The notes: generated by a model from the letters alone, not told the origin. A stretch of DNA of 64,000 bases from Dasypus novemcinctus (GCF_030445035.2 NC_080695.1:52159954-52223953), one strand, 5' to 3'; shown: positions 11,346 to 23,279, counted from the first letter of the stretch. Program-made: numbers and translations.

Positions 11346-11885
11346 ATATTTTTTTTCCTTTTTGGGAAGGAAATTGAGACTATGTAGACCTAAGGAATCA
11401 AAATTAATCCCTTCATATTTTTAAGTATAGATGTGATGCTCATAAAAAGCTCTTTTATCCTTAGGTTTGAGAAATGTTTTAAGGCAGAAAAAGCATTTGA
11501 ATTTTGCATACTCATCGATGAGTACAGTCACTCAAAATTCAAAATGAAGGAAACCACTTCTTTTTTTGGCACAAACCTGTATATTCCTGTACATTTGTTG
11601 ATAGTGACATATTTCTTTTCCTGGGTTTAATTTTACTTGCATGTAGTCAAAGAGATTGCCTCTTTTGGTTCTATTTGGTTCTTTGTTTTTTCGTTTTTGT
11701 TTTTGTTGGGTTGTTGTTGCCATTGCCTAAAAAAAGGAAGTCTTAATGCCCCATTACAAAATTGTTTAGAGCATAGATTGTATTTGGTAATAGAGGTAAC
11801 AGATATTGCTTTTGTATCCTGTATAACAGCAAAATGATATCGACTGTATTCACTTGAAAATAACTATTGCCCCCAATTACTTTCT
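11346..11885. other. Unique intergenic sequence
   Basis: A/T-rich, short frames only. The 3' border matches the left target-site duplication of the OSGIN2 retrocopy. Confidence 0.4.
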
Positions 11886-11897
11886 TCTTTCACTTTT
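11886..11897. repeat. Target-site duplication, left copy (OSGIN2 retrocopy)
   Basis: TCTTTCACTTTT, identical to 14197-14208. Its T-run merges with the poly-T that marks the retrocopy tail. Confidence 0.8.
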
Positions 11898-14196
11898 TTT
11901 TTTTATTGACACTTTAGTCCACTTTTTTAATTCTAGGAAAACCAGAAAAATTAGAGATTCCATGAACAAATCACAAATGAAATAAATTTTACCAAGAAAA
12001 GACGGAGAAATTCAATTTGCCATGGAAAACTTGAGACTTAACTAAAAATTTTGAGTGTTTATGTGAAAATACAGACATATTAAGCACACCTAAATAAATC
12101 TAAATATAAAAGAAGAGTAAGTAAAATCAATAAGTAACCACAGTATGAATTGCTATGTCATCTCCAACAACCAAGCATGAAGGTTAGAATTTCAAAGTAA
12201 TAATCTACCTTGAGAATGGAAAAAATAAGTTTTATTCAAATTTAATAATTCTAGCAATATCCAAGTAGTATATGATATTAAAAATATTTACCATTTCCAA
12301 TATCTTAGTGTCAGTTATAGAAATTAACTCAATATTGACACAGGGATAAACGGTTTCATTAGCAATTTATTGAATTGCACATTAGAGAAATTAAGTGTTA
12401 TGGTAATTGAAAGTAGAGAATAAATCTCCATAAAATATCTTGGCTGGTTCTGGTATGCCAGCATTATTAGACTATTTAAATTATGAGAAGCTAAGAAAGG
12501 AAGTGCCTGTCAAGGTAAAAATCTTTTCTTTTAAATGACCATCTGATAATAAATTAGATTTATACAATTGATAATTGCGAAATAAATAATACCTGAGTTT
12601 TAAATGCTTCTTACTTATCCTGCCCCATGCCAGCATAAATACCTTACACACATTTTCTTCTAGACTGATGTGTCTCATACTTTAATAGGCATACAAATCC
12701 CCAGGAGATCTTGTTAAAATGAACATTCTGATTCTGGAAGTCTATTGTGGGGTCTGAAAGTCTGCGTGTCCAGCTACATGTGAAGTAGTCACTTCTGATC
12801 CTTGCACACCCTTTGAGCAGCAAGGTGACCCAATATCATATAGTGAGGACAATTTCTGGCCTAATGACTGTGGTTTTTAATAGATTCAAGATTGTAATAT
12901 TTTTAAATCAAACATAAAAGATAACAAAAAAGGATCACAAAAATGTAAGCCTTGGAAAAAAAGAATGTTTTAGTTAAGTGACAGCTTTAAGTATACCAAA
13001 CAAATTGGCAGTGTTTCTACTTGTCTGACAGTGACACCTTTGATATATTACAGTATAAATCAGGATACTACATTCTTGTAACTTTTAAAAGAGTATACTA
13101 TATAGTTTGAGGCTCTCCTCCAGTTAATTCAAGTCCAAAAAATTCAAGCCAGTACACTGCAAAACCACTATTTAAAAATTTTTAATGGTAAACTGTCCAT
13201 ATAAAATTACTTGTATACTTGCTTTAAGCTATCCCATCTCCTCCTCCTCTTTCAACGAATAAATGCTGCTTTTTCTTCTGCCTCGTAGCTAAACAGTGTG
13301 TAACACCCAGTGCCCCTCCTTTTAAAAATCGAACAAAATTGTCTCCGACCAACGGACCCAATGCAAAAAGGTTGGCTTCTTTAATGCACTCATAGGTATA
13401 TGCATCTATTTCCACAGGATTACCCTTACACGTGATTGGCTGGCTTGAGTTATGGCCTAGGTAACACCCTTGCTCCTTCAGAAAAGATAGATTAGGATGA
13501 GAACCTATCAGCACTACTGCTGCAGAGAGCTTAAATATTTTCTTCAATCCAGAGATACTTTGAAAAATGCATTTCATGTCCGACTTAAAGGAAAGCACAT
13601 GGTGCTCAGGAAAACTGGTATAATCAGATAAAAGATTCGAGTCTACAGAATAAGACTGAGTACACATCATATGATATACTTTATGGTATTCGGGATAAAG
13701 CTTTTTGGGAAGCTGTTTGAAAATTAAGCTTGGATCAGTTACTCGTCTGCGAAATACGTGGATCACTGGGATATTATTGTCGTAAGCACACAGTACTGCA
13801 TCGGCTACAGTAAGCCCAGAACCTATAATTAACACTGGATCCACTTTGCCGCGGAACTTTCCTTTACTTATAGCAGCTCCAAATTCAGGCATTGAATGAA
13901 ACACAAAAGGAAAATCTTCTCCTTCAATTTCCAGTTGGGCAGGAGAATCTAATGTTCCAGTTGCCAGAGCTACATTTTCAGCAAAGAGACAGAAAGGTAC
14001 ATGAGAACCATCAGCTATTCGCTAATAGCCCCTGATTTCCCAATTTCTCTTGATAAATTTTGACTTCTCTATTTGTAAATGCTTTGTTGAAACATCTCTG
14101 TCTTGATCACCATTATCATCTTGATCTCTGTAGAGCCTTGACACTGAAGTTATGTAAGTATTCTCTTTGAAATTCTTCTGAAGACCCATAAGTTTG
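11898..14196 (-). pseudogene. OSGIN2: OSGIN2 processed pseudogene, 5'-truncated
   Basis: Minus-strand retrocopy of oxidative stress-induced growth inhibitor family member 2. The coding part runs without introns from 14196, just before MGLQKNF (14189), to a TAA at 13224, about 322 codons. Recognised blocks are HLQIEKSKFIKRNWEIRGY, FHSMPEFGAAISKGKFRGKV, an FAD/NAD-type GSGLTVADAV, and the C-terminus LFVERGGGDGIA. One in-frame TAG (14022-14024) replaces a Gln codon after WEIRGY; otherwise the frame is kept. The 5' two-fifths of the parent protein is absent. About 1.3 kb of putative 3' UTR follows to a poly(A) run (poly-T on + at 11894-11905). TCTTTCACTTTT flanks both ends (11886-11897 and 14197-14208), and on the sense strand it begins AAAA, as L1 endonuclease sites do. 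An original exon is unlikely because no splice acceptor precedes the homology. Confidence 0.88.
12663..12835 (+). mobile_element. MER5-like hAT fragment
   Basis: Contains TCATACTTTAATAGGCATAC, CAAATCCCCAGGAGATCTTG, TTAAAATGAACATTCTGATT and a CACCCTTTGAGCAGCAAGG end. This follows the order of MER5-family non-autonomous hAT-Charlie elements. It lies inside the span assigned to the OSGIN2 retrocopy 3' UTR. Confidence 0.6.
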
Positions 14197-14208
14197 TCTT
14201 TCACTTTT
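14197..14208. repeat. Target-site duplication, right copy (OSGIN2 retrocopy)
   Basis: Second copy of TCTTTCACTTTT. It sits where the OSGIN2 homology ends, so it fixes the 5' truncation point. Confidence 0.8.
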
Positions 14209-15789
14209 ATTATAAGCTTTGCCAGCTTGACAGATAAAGTTATCCTGTGGAAGAGACTTTTGTTGCAAATATAGTATGGAATGTTATTCATAAAAAAAAA
14301 ATGAAAACCAAAATCTTTTAACTTGTGAATTGTCATTAAATTTTAGAACAGGAAATAAAAGATTAATATCAGTCTGTAAAATTTGTACAAGTGTTCTTTT
14401 ATGAAGAGTTATTTGGAAATAGTACCCTGGTAGTTTCTTTGACTTGACTGCTTTGGCAATAAGAGTTGTTATAAAATAAATATGTTATGATTTATTGGGT
14501 AAAGCATGTGGCACTTTCAATAGTATACATATCGTATTTATACTACCAATCAACCTCTTGTGCAAATGTTTACTAATTTTTCTACTGTTGTGCAAGATGC
14601 AATGCAGTAGAATGATAAGGAGAAATATCACAAACAACAGTCTCTTTCGAAAAAAAGAGATGCAAATACACTGGGTCTAGAGGTATTGGTTACAAAAGAA
14701 AGGTGAAGAAAGTGACAAAGCAGACAGGAGAGGGAGCTGAGAGAAAGCAGTTTTGATGAAATGATTAAATATATTCAGATTATGAGTTACCTAAATAAGG
14801 GCATTTTATTTAGGTAAATACCTGAAATAAGGGCATCTTTGTTCTGCAAGTATATGTCCTAAAAGATAATAGTCTTTAAGATATAAGTATATGACAGACC
14901 TTTCCAGGTTGAATATTGAAATGCCATCGATTCAGAAATATCATGCGGTCGGTGGGGTAAATATGAATTTAGAAGAAAGAAAATGACTTCGTGTTCTCAT
15001 TTCTCATTCCTGTTACTTCTCTAGGAATTATGTATGATCAGATATCTCCTATATAGCAGAACCTTAATAGATGTTGCAAAGTTAAGACATTCTTGTGATT
15101 TATTCTTTAAATTAACTACCTTTTCTAAATGTTCATCTAAATCTGATTAACATTTGCCTTTGGCTAATATTTAGGTAAAGTGTCAATCTCAGACACGTGG
15201 CCTTTTTTTTATCTGAAGAAATTATTCAATCATTAGCTTCTTTTATCTTTCCATTTAAAATACACCAGGGGAATTCAAGTTTTCTCATGAGGAAAAAAGA
15301 AAACTCAAATATAAACACACACATCTTATCAATCTGACTTACCTAAGCAGAAACAATAGGCACCAATATGACAAAATCACATTCTTTTACAGAGTGATTT
15401 TAAAAGGCTGTGTTTCATAGAGGAACTGCTTTACAGTGATAAAAATAATAAGTATAACGTTTTTCCTAACCCCTCACTTATGAGGAGCGGCATGTCTAAG
15501 GATGACTTCAGGTATCATTGCTGGGACCTTTTGGTGAGAGTACAAATGATCTGCTCTACTATCCAGTAGAAGCCTGGAGCCCATACGATAAAGCAGCTCT
15601 CACAAGTAAGAATCTTCATGGAGCATTGCTGTTGTTTTCCTCTCTTTCTTAATGCTATTATTATAGAATTGAAAATGAGAAGTATAAAAAGAATACAGTG
15701 AAAGGTGACCAGAGCTCCCCGTTCCACCTGTAGTATCCACCATTGATGGATTTTTGTACATGCAGTCTTCCAGAAAATATTGTTCCATT
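14209..15789. other. Unique intergenic sequence
   Basis: A/T-rich with no recognised gene. Contains a 12-bp perfect inverted repeat at 14787-14817. Confidence 0.4.
14787..14817. repeat. Inverted repeat, 12-bp perfect arms
   Basis: TTACCTAAATAA (14787-14798) and TTATTTAGGTAA (14806-14817) are exact reverse complements around a 7-base loop. Part of the arm plus loop (AAATAAGGGCAT) recurs directly at about 14825-14836. The stem is A/T-rich with no U-run typical of a terminator. Confidence 0.75.
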
Positions 15790-16275
15790 TTGTTTTTCTT
15801 AATATAACTTTTGGCTATCTGCATAAGAATGAAATACAGATATTTACTTTTTAATACTGCAGAGTATTCTATGATAAGGATATAACAAGTTTATTTAAAC
15901 AGAGCCCCACCTACACAATAATCAATCTAGTTTTCATATGTTAATAGCAATAAATATCGAATGAAAATTCTTAAAGATGTATTTTTTATGTAAGTATGAG
16001 TTGGTCTAGAAATAGAATTGCTAAGTCAGCAAGAAGGTGCATTTTAAGTTTTAGTTTATGCTGCCAAACTGCCCTCCTAGGACTGGCACCATTTAACATC
16101 CCTCCAGCAGTGTGTTAGGATGCCCACCTCTTAGTCCAGGGACCAACATGGTGTCGTACCAGACTTCTTGTTCCATGCCCATCTGAATACATGAAAAACA
16201 GGGTCTTATTTTTGTTTCAATTTATGTTTAACATTTTGAGCATCTTTTTATGTTTATAAACCTTTTTTCTCTTTA
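15790..16275 (-). mobile_element. Old L1 fragment (3' part, diverged)
   Basis: On the + strand GCAGAGTATTCTATG, then AGAAATAGAATTGCTAAGTC, AACTGCCCTCCTAGGACTGG, CACCATTTAACATCCCTCCA and ACATTTTGAGCATCTTTTTA parallel the complement of the L1 ORF2 3' end and 3' UTR. The same landmarks are seen intact in the young L1 at about 880-1310 (AGTATTCCATTGTG, GTGGTATTGCTGGGTCATAT). Frames are destroyed. Confidence 0.65.
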
Positions 16276-16397
16276 ACTTGTTATTCCTGCCCTTTCCCCA
16301 GTTTCACTCTATTTTGTAGATCTTTTCCCTACCTTCATTACACAGTAACACAAACCAAGAAACAAACAGCAGCAATAATTTGATTAAAAATGCTTTA

Positions 16398-16855
16398 AGG
16401 GAAGCGGACTTGGCCCAGCGGATAGGGCGTCCGTCTACCACATGGGAGGTCCATGGTTCAAACCCCAGGCCTCCTTGAGCCATGTGGAGCTGGACCATGC
16501 GCAGTGCTGATGGGCACAAGGAGTGCTGTGCCATGCAGGGATGCCCCCCCGTGTAGGGGAGCCCCATGCGCAAGGAGTGCGGCTCATAAGGAGAGCTGCC
16601 CAGCGGGAAAGAAAGTGCAGCCTGCCCAGGAATGGTGCCGCACACACGGAGACCTGATGCAGCAAGATGACGCAACAAAAAGAAACAGATTCCCATGCTG
16701 CTGACAACAGAAGTGGACAAAAAGAAGAACATGCAGCAAATGGACACAGAGAAGAGACAACTGGGGTGGGGGGTTGGGGAAAGGGAAGAGAAATAAATTT
16801 TTAAAAAATGGGAAGGGGAGAGAGAGAAAAAAAGAAAGGTCTGGCAAATTTAAAA
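16398..16855 (+). mobile_element. DAS-type tRNA-derived SINE
   Basis: Starts GGGAAGCGGACTTGGCCCAG at 16399, with an A-box-like region and a B-box-like GGTTCAAACC (about 16454-16463). The body is GC-rich and ends CCTGCCCAGGAATGGTGCCG (about 16621-16640), followed by the ACGCAACAAAAAGAAACAGA segment and an A/G-rich tail. AAAAATGCTTT occurs immediately before (16386-16396) and after (16856-16866), an 11-bp target-site duplication. The long tail (about 16760-16855) includes AAATAAATTT and GGAAGGGGAGAGAGAG. Confidence 0.95.
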
Positions 16856-16866
16856 AAAAATGCTTT

Positions 16867-18639
16867 GTGGCATTGCTAAATTTTCTATGACATAAAATGC
16901 ACTGCTGTGAAAAGGCAGAGTTGCCTTTCCCTCTCCACCCCATGCATAAGCTCCGGTGGAGGCACAATGAAGAGGCACTTCTCCCTAAGTAGAACAAAAA
17001 CTACTTGAGGGGCAAAATTTTGGGCAAATGAATCCTCCCATATTTGACTCAGTCTCCCAAATCTCAATCACACAACACCGGTTCAGGGTATCTTTTCCTG
17101 GAATAACATCGTCAGAATTTTCTCTCTCACCACACTTTTAACATGCCAATCCAATCATTCCGTTGGAATAATGTCCCATAGACAGTCTTGTCATGTCATC
17201 TGTTTGCTCTAGATGCTTTATTAGTTTCTACTGTTTGAAGCACACATTTCAGATTCTGCAGTGTGTCATTAAGAAGCTCCGTAACTGCCCTTTAGGAACC
17301 CTTTCTAGACTCTTCTACATCAATGCACACATTTTAGATTGAGCTGCTCCACTACCAAGACTTATCATCAAATTCCCCAGGTCAATGATTTTTCTCACAT
17401 TATTTCTTCTGCCAAAAATAAATAATCCTCACCTATATCTCTGCGCAGATATTACTTTTCTCACCAGGAGAGTGCAAGATACCTCAGAATAAGCAAGCAT
17501 TTTGACCTTTATATAAAATGCCTTGCATATTATAATCACCAAAATGTTTAATTTAATTGACCCTTTGTCCTAATACATAATGCTCTAAATTATATACTGC
17601 TTTAAAGATATTGACACTGAGAAATACTGCAATAGAAGCACCATTAGTATAGCATAGCACGTTAGCCATGTTATTACACCTCTGCGCAGGTTGGACTCTG
17701 GTCCTTGATCTTTCATCATCACTAAATCTAATTATTTGTCCAAATTGCCTTTCCACAATCATAATGAAGAAACCAATCGTGCACTTTCTTGAAGAAATTG
17801 TGAACGTTTCACTTTTATTTAAAATAACCCATTTCTTGCTGTATTTTGCGACATCTGGATAGGACATTACTAGTTACAACCTGAGTAGTAGACCAACACT
17901 TACCTTAGCACTGTTGAAACATGGGAAATATTTTTCATTTTATACGTCATTTGTGCAGTGGTTCTACAAAGCCACAGCTTAACACATACACACAAAAAGA
18001 CAGTTGTATATTATTTTATAATCCATTAGAAGAAACCTATTGGAAAAGTTTATAATAAAAGATGACATGTCATACATTATGTTTGAAGTTCACCACAGAT
18101 TACACCAAATCACAAGCAGCATTAAGTAAATTATCTGTAACTAAAATAACCTTAATTAAATAACTAATAACTATAACTAAAATAATAACCTCAACTAAAT
18201 AACCTTAATTTTTATTTCCAGTTACCATAGAGTTCTGCTTCATACCAACAAATTAACAACTGAATAAAATGTCATCTTTCTCCATCAGATACGAAAGTAA
18301 TCATAGGTAGATTAATTGAAAACTAAAAAGGTACTTCTTGTATCTTTTCAATTTAATCTTCTCAGCTGTCTTGGGGTCTAGTTCAAAATCAAGTGTGGCT
18401 ATCAAGTTCATAAAAAAATCATGTTTTCCCCGTTCTGGTGTGTGTTTTGATAACTGGAATAAAACTAGGATTCATCAAGTCAATATCATAAATTCATAAA
18501 GAAATGCCAGCAATAAAGAAGTACTAAATGTGTGTTTTAGCAGAAAAAAGAAAGCACCTGGAGAACAAGCCTGAAGACGTTTCCCACTTTTCAGGACATT
18601 GACTGTACTTAAGTCTGGGGACACACTATTACCTACTTT
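16867..18639. other. Unique intergenic sequence
   Basis: No gene recognised. A minus frame of 104 codons (17867-17553) has no known motif. About 18120-18215 is an A/T-rich low-complexity patch with repeated AACTAAAATAA/AACCTTAATT words. Confidence 0.4.
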
Positions 18640-18660
18640 ATTTATTTATTTATTTATTTG
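18639..18660. repeat. (TTTA)n microsatellite
   Basis: About five TTTA units in a row, ending at 18659. Confidence 0.85.
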
Positions 18661-19214
18661 CTTCTCTCCTCTGTATTTTGAGATACCATTTTTTTTTAAC
18701 CAATTTTCTGAACAAGAGCTCTGGGCCATCAATAGAAAACACTATTGAGCTGTGTAAGGGATCCCCATTCTTATTTTCTCCATCACAGGACAGCTCAGAA
18801 AAGCTCTACTGCTGTTTATTGTCTTCTGTCTTTTTTGCCTCAGTAGAAAACACTAAAAGTACAAAAGAAATGGAAGAACAAGGCTTCCTTTTGAGATTGG
18901 AGATAATAGAGCGCTTGCTGATGTCAACTCCAGGCACTGATGAAAGTCACATTCATTCCTGCATTATGCATTTAAAAGTACCTTCTAATGTCTTCGATTT
19001 TACAGAACGGTGGGTGGTTCCCAAACAAGGGAAAGGACTAATTAGTGCATGGAACTGCTGCTGAGCACTGAATCCAGAAGCAGAAACCAAACAAAATAAT
19101 TGTTACATTAGCTTCCATGGAGAAATAGGCAACCCGAAGCAATCCACAGTATCCTCTTAAACACTGTGAGGGAATGTTCCTTAGCATTCCTAAACTTCTA
19201 TGAAAAAAATTTCA
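18661..19214. other. Unique sequence with an unassigned 128-codon frame
   Basis: A + frame at 18678-19064 (128 codons) begins MRYHFFLTNFLNKSS and ends with a normal stop. I recognise no domain, signal or family, and codon use does not stand out. It is probably a chance frame. Confidence 0.3.
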
Positions 19215-19226
19215 GAGACTTTTTAT

Positions 19227-19634
19227 TTTATTTTATTTTATTTTAATTTATTTCTCTTCCCTTCCCTTCCCCCACTATTGTCTGCTCTTTGAGTCCGTTC
19301 GCTGTGTGTTCTTCTGTGTCCGCTTGTATTCTTGTCAGTGGGAATCCGTGTCTTTTTTTATATTATCTTGCTGTGTCAGCTCTCTGTGTGTGCGGCACCA
19401 CTCCTGGGCAGGCTGCATTTTTTTTCATGTGGGGAACCTCTCCTTATGGGGCCCAATCGTTGCGCGTGGGGCTCCCCTACGTGGGGGACACCCCTTCGTG
19501 CACAGCACTCCTTGCACGCATCAGCACTGCACATGGGCCAGCTTACCACACGAGTCAGGAGGCCCTGGGTTTGAACCCTGGACCTCCCATGTGGTAGGTG
19601 GACACTATCAGTTGAGTCTAATTTGCTTCCCTCT
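19227..19634 (-). mobile_element. DAS-type tRNA-derived SINE
   Basis: Minus-strand copy. The T-rich tail is at 19221-19258 on +, the body has CACTCCTGGGCAGGCTGCA at about 19399-19418, and the tRNA-like head is at about 19560-19634 with GGGTTTGAACCCTGGACCTC, the complement of the B-box region. Flanked by a 12-bp duplication, GAGACTTTTTAT, at 19215-19226 and 19635-19646. The head is more diverged than in the copy at 16398 (TCAGTTGAGTCTAATTTGC). Confidence 0.93.
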
Positions 19635-19646
19635 GAGACTTTTTAT

Positions 19647-20711
19647 ACTTAAAAAACATGTAGCATCTCAGAGTATCCAGAAAAATAAAACCAAAAACAT
19701 CAGGTTTCGTATGTCCATCTACATTTGTTCAGTAATTTTAGGCCATGGATTATTGGATGAGGGAGGTGAGGCAGTGCTTCACAAGGCATAAAACTGATAA
19801 AAAACAAAACAGTCATCCAGTAGGTATCTGCTTGGTACCAGAAAGATGTGGTTCGGACACTTACGGATATTGTTACTAACATGCCAAATAGAGGGGAAAA
19901 AACACGGGGGAAAGTGGCAAAATATAATAAAGTGACGAAAATACATGCAGCTTTAGAGAGAGATATAAGAAAAAGTAATGTAATGACTAGACCACAACCA
20001 TTTTATTTGTTTCTGGATTTTTTTAAATCTAAATACTACATTTAAAGATTGTCAAAGACAGAGCAGCACATAGCTTAAACTGTTAGTTATGGCAAAGACT
20101 CTTATACCAAAGCTTCTTCACAAAAATAATCATATGTACTAAAGACATTAGTATGTAATGTCTTTATAAAATAAATGTTGTATCTGCCTGATTATTATTA
20201 ATTATTTGCTATTATTTGATGCACAGGATTGTAGGCTCTGTGTTTACCATTTCATTGAATTTCTTGATGGTCTTTGCATTTGCTTTTAAGATTTAAATGC
20301 TTAAAATTATATTCAATGCTTAAAATTAATTCAAAGAAAAGAGAAATGAAAGTGGAAAAACGAATACAATTCAATTCAGGCTAGGCTAGTTGCTACTTAC
20401 TATTTAAAAGAGAAGGTGACATTTGGATGGCACAAACATGTTTTTAAATACTAGCAGTGTGTCCAGTTTAGTCTGAACGTTTTATGCATGGAGCAAAGCA
20501 TCACAATATCCATTATTTAAATGGCTTTGGCTGATGCATATATAGAGATACTAAATTGCATATTTATATATGCTTTTAACCACCTTTTATGGTAAAAGAA
20601 GAAAGAGCCATCAGAAATCTGAAGTAGTTAGCATTCAAATTTCTTTGGTCACAATTTTAGGATTTACTGTAAAATAAGATTTTAAAAACATGCAGAATAT
20701 AATGAAAGCCC
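19647..20711. other. Unique intergenic sequence
   Basis: A/T-rich, no gene or recognised repeat. Confidence 0.4.
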
Positions 20712-20845
20712 TTCAGAGAATAATAACAGCAACAACAACAATAACAGTAACAATAACAAAATGATGAGAGGAAGGTAAAGAAGGAGAAGGAAAAGAAGTA
20801 GCAGCAGCAAGATGGGCAGGGGGGCCGGTAACAACAGCAGCAGAA
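20712..20845. repeat. Triplet-rich low-complexity stretch
   Basis: Mixed AAC/AAT/CAG/AAG triplets, for example AACAGCAACAACAACAATAA then AAGAAGTAGCAGCAGCAAG and AACAACAGCAGCAGAAC. It gives a Tyr/Cys/Phe-rich minus frame of 63 codons that is almost certainly non-coding. Confidence 0.75.
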
Positions 20846-21834
20846 CATGGGAGAAGCTAAACCTACTCTGTAAACAGAAGGAAATGTAACTTTTTTTTAA
20901 CTTGTGCTATTTTCCTCAAACCTGGAATTATTTATCATTTTTTCACTGAGAACACAAAACTGAGATATGGGCCTGCCCTGGCCTTGGCACTTCAGTACAC
21001 TGCTTTATACCTCACTGGGAGAGGTCCACCCTCAGGAACGAACCTCATGAACTTCCCATTTTTCCAAAACTTACCTTCCTATTAACCTACTTCTTTCTCT
21101 TATTATTACTCTGTCTCAGTTTAAGAAGGGCTGCTGTTCCTTTTCTAGTCCTTTCTTTTTACGTCTGCTTTGGTTCACATCATTCCCTCATTTTAGGACC
21201 TCCACCCATCAGAGGTTTGTGACTCTCTAGTGTCTCCAGCCTTCCTTTCCTATGGTCGTCCCTTTTTGGCTTAAAACCCATTCAATCTGGTCCAGTCTTA
21301 AAAATAAAAGTAGGCCTTCCAGTTCTGCTTCTACTCAAGCGACTGTCCCACACGTTCTCCTCCATCACATCTGCTTGCTTCCTCACCTTGCGCCTTCTGC
21401 TGTGCATGGCTAAGTATGATTGCACCCTTACTCCCATCCCCACACAACACCTTACACGTAGCACTCTCCAAGTAGTAAGGGCCGGGCGATAGTACTGAGG
21501 ACTACGCAGTTGTCTGAGTCCATAATCTAATTGTGATGGCTCCTGTGGAAGTGGTTTGTGGATTAACAAACCCTCACGTGGCCGTGGCAGTGACCGGGTG
21601 TGGTGAGCGGTGAGGCCACAGACGCGGCATTTGCATCCGGTGCAGTGGGTCCGTACAGTGCGGTATGGTTCTCCCGTGACACTGCTCTTTCCTTGTCTCT
21701 GCCTCAGCGGCCTCCACCCATCTCTCAGGTCTGTAAGATGACTTCCTCAGATGGACAGCCAGATCATTCAAGTCTCCCACGTTTTCTTTCTTAGCCAGAT
21801 TGCTCCTTCCGAGCCTCCGTCATAATTCGCAATA
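20846..21834. other. Unique or unclassified sequence, moderately GC-rich
   Basis: Several overlapping short frames, none with a recognisable motif. The 21250-21800 part is richer in G+C and CpG than its surroundings. It may include more 5' parts of the L2 whose tail follows. Confidence 0.35.
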
Positions 21835-21995
21835 GAATTATCTGTGCATTCGTTTGATAACTACATCTTCCTCTACTCTTCAGGCCCTGGGAGGATTCAA
21901 ACCTTGCTTCCTGTGCCCAGCAAGCAGCATAATGCCTGAAACACAGTGGACTCTCGATAAAGACTTACGAATGAGTGAATGAATGAATGAATGAA
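21835..21995 (+). mobile_element. L2 LINE 3' end
   Basis: TTATCTGTGCATTCGTTTGA, ATAATGCCTGAAACACAGTG, GACTCTCGATAAAGACTTAC and the terminal (GAAT)n at 21968-21994 match the L2 3' end order (category words 'agtgcctggcacatag', 'ctcaataaat', 'gaatgaatga'). Confidence 0.75.
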
Positions 21996-22754
21996 CACAG
22001 ATACAGGCTGGGATAGTTGTTTAATGCACACTTCTGAGAAGTGAGGGTTTAGTGTTCTGATTGACCTCTTCATCATCTGCACTAAGTCCCAGGGAGCTGC
22101 AGTTCTTTTTCAAACATTTAATTATAATTTAAATTTCTAAGAGCTATAGTTAGTTCTCTGTGTAGTCAGGCCCAGAACCATTTCAGCCACACACCTTTCA
22201 TTCCCCCATAGAGGGGTCTCCTGAGATCCTGAAATAATCTGACCCAAGTCCTTCTGCTTGATGAGAGAATGGAGAATAAATTTTAGGAAAGAAGTTGGAA
22301 AGAAAATGTGTATGTTTTTTAAACAAGATTTGCAAATCTCATTTCCTAAAACGTTAAGAATTATAGGACTAAAACTTACAGAAATTAACATCTAAGTTTC
22401 ATTATTTTATTAAAACAATTAGAAATTGCACAGTCAAAGATCAGGTGTGATATGGTTGGCCAAAAAACAGTAGGAATGTGTAATGACCTTTAATTAAAGA
22501 ATGGCCATTTGATGCTAATGAAAATAGAATATGGAGAGACTTCTGTTAGAGAAAGCTAAAATATGTTTAGTGTTTCATTCTTTCGTGCTTTTAAACTAAT
22601 ACTTCAATTTTCTTTGTGGTCATTGACTAAAACCTTATAAATTGCTAATATTAAGTACTATTCACATTCATGATTTTCTACTCACACCACTGGCTGTGAT
22701 AAAATTAAGGCAGTCTTTGTTTAATAACAAAAAGATACTAGAGTTTAGGCTATT
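21996..22754. other. Unique intergenic sequence
   Basis: No gene or clear repeat recognised. Confidence 0.4.
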
Positions 22755-22930
22755 AGACAGCTTTTAAAAAAGCAGTTTTACTGATAGCTATTAATAAAGT
22801 ATACAATTTATCCAAAGTGTGCAATCAGTGGTACTTGGTATAACCACATAGTTGTGCAAGAAGAGCCCAAAATTGTAGCTATGTACGGCAGGGAAGATAT
22901 AGATGAGAGGGGAGGAATTTTCTTGTTTGT
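22755..22930 (-). mobile_element. L1M-type 3' UTR fragment
   Basis: On +, GCAGTTTTACTGATAGCTAT, TAAAGTATACAATTTATCC, AAAGTGTGCAATCAGTGGTA and CATAGTTGTGCAAG match the complement of an old L1 3' UTR ('gttttattgagatataattcacataccatacaattcacc...'). Confidence 0.65.
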
Positions 22931-23279
22931 TTTTTGTCTATTATTATTGTCATTGAAATGATGAAAGTGATCTACTAATGACTGATGCGGTGAGCGCACA
23001 GCTATCAGGCAGCTTCAATAAGGGTGAGTGACTGGGATTCTACCTGGACTGGCTATTCTCTAGAATGTGCTGTTTTTCCTAAGATTTCTGGACTCTGGGG
23101 ATGGTCTGATGATAAATGAGACTACATAGCATTCACCAGTTATTCACCATACAGAAATGAACTAAGTTCCTACTAGTAGCCATGCTTGCCACTGAAGTGT
23201 CAATTCAGTAGCATCCATTGCAGAGAAGAAATGGCCTCAGACCTAGCAGGTAAAGGATCCAAAGTCACAGTCAAATGCC
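22931..23279. other. Unique intergenic sequence
   Basis: Nothing recognised; borders the GC-rich island. Confidence 0.4.

Noticed and set aside
14022..14336. 104-codon minus frame as a separate gene
   Set aside because: Its C-terminal half is OSGIN2 retrocopy sequence ending at the premature stop; the N-terminal part is flanking DNA.
16399..16475. A functional tRNA gene
   Set aside because: The A- and B-box-like sequence is the head of the DAS-SINE; no cloverleaf with a proper acceptor stem and anticodon arm was evident.
17553..17867. 104-codon minus frame
   Set aside because: No recognisable motif or homologue, no codon bias or promoter evidence; probably chance.
20657..20848. Cys/Tyr/Phe-rich minus frame resembling a small secreted peptide
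   Set aside because: Produced by the triplet low-complexity stretch.
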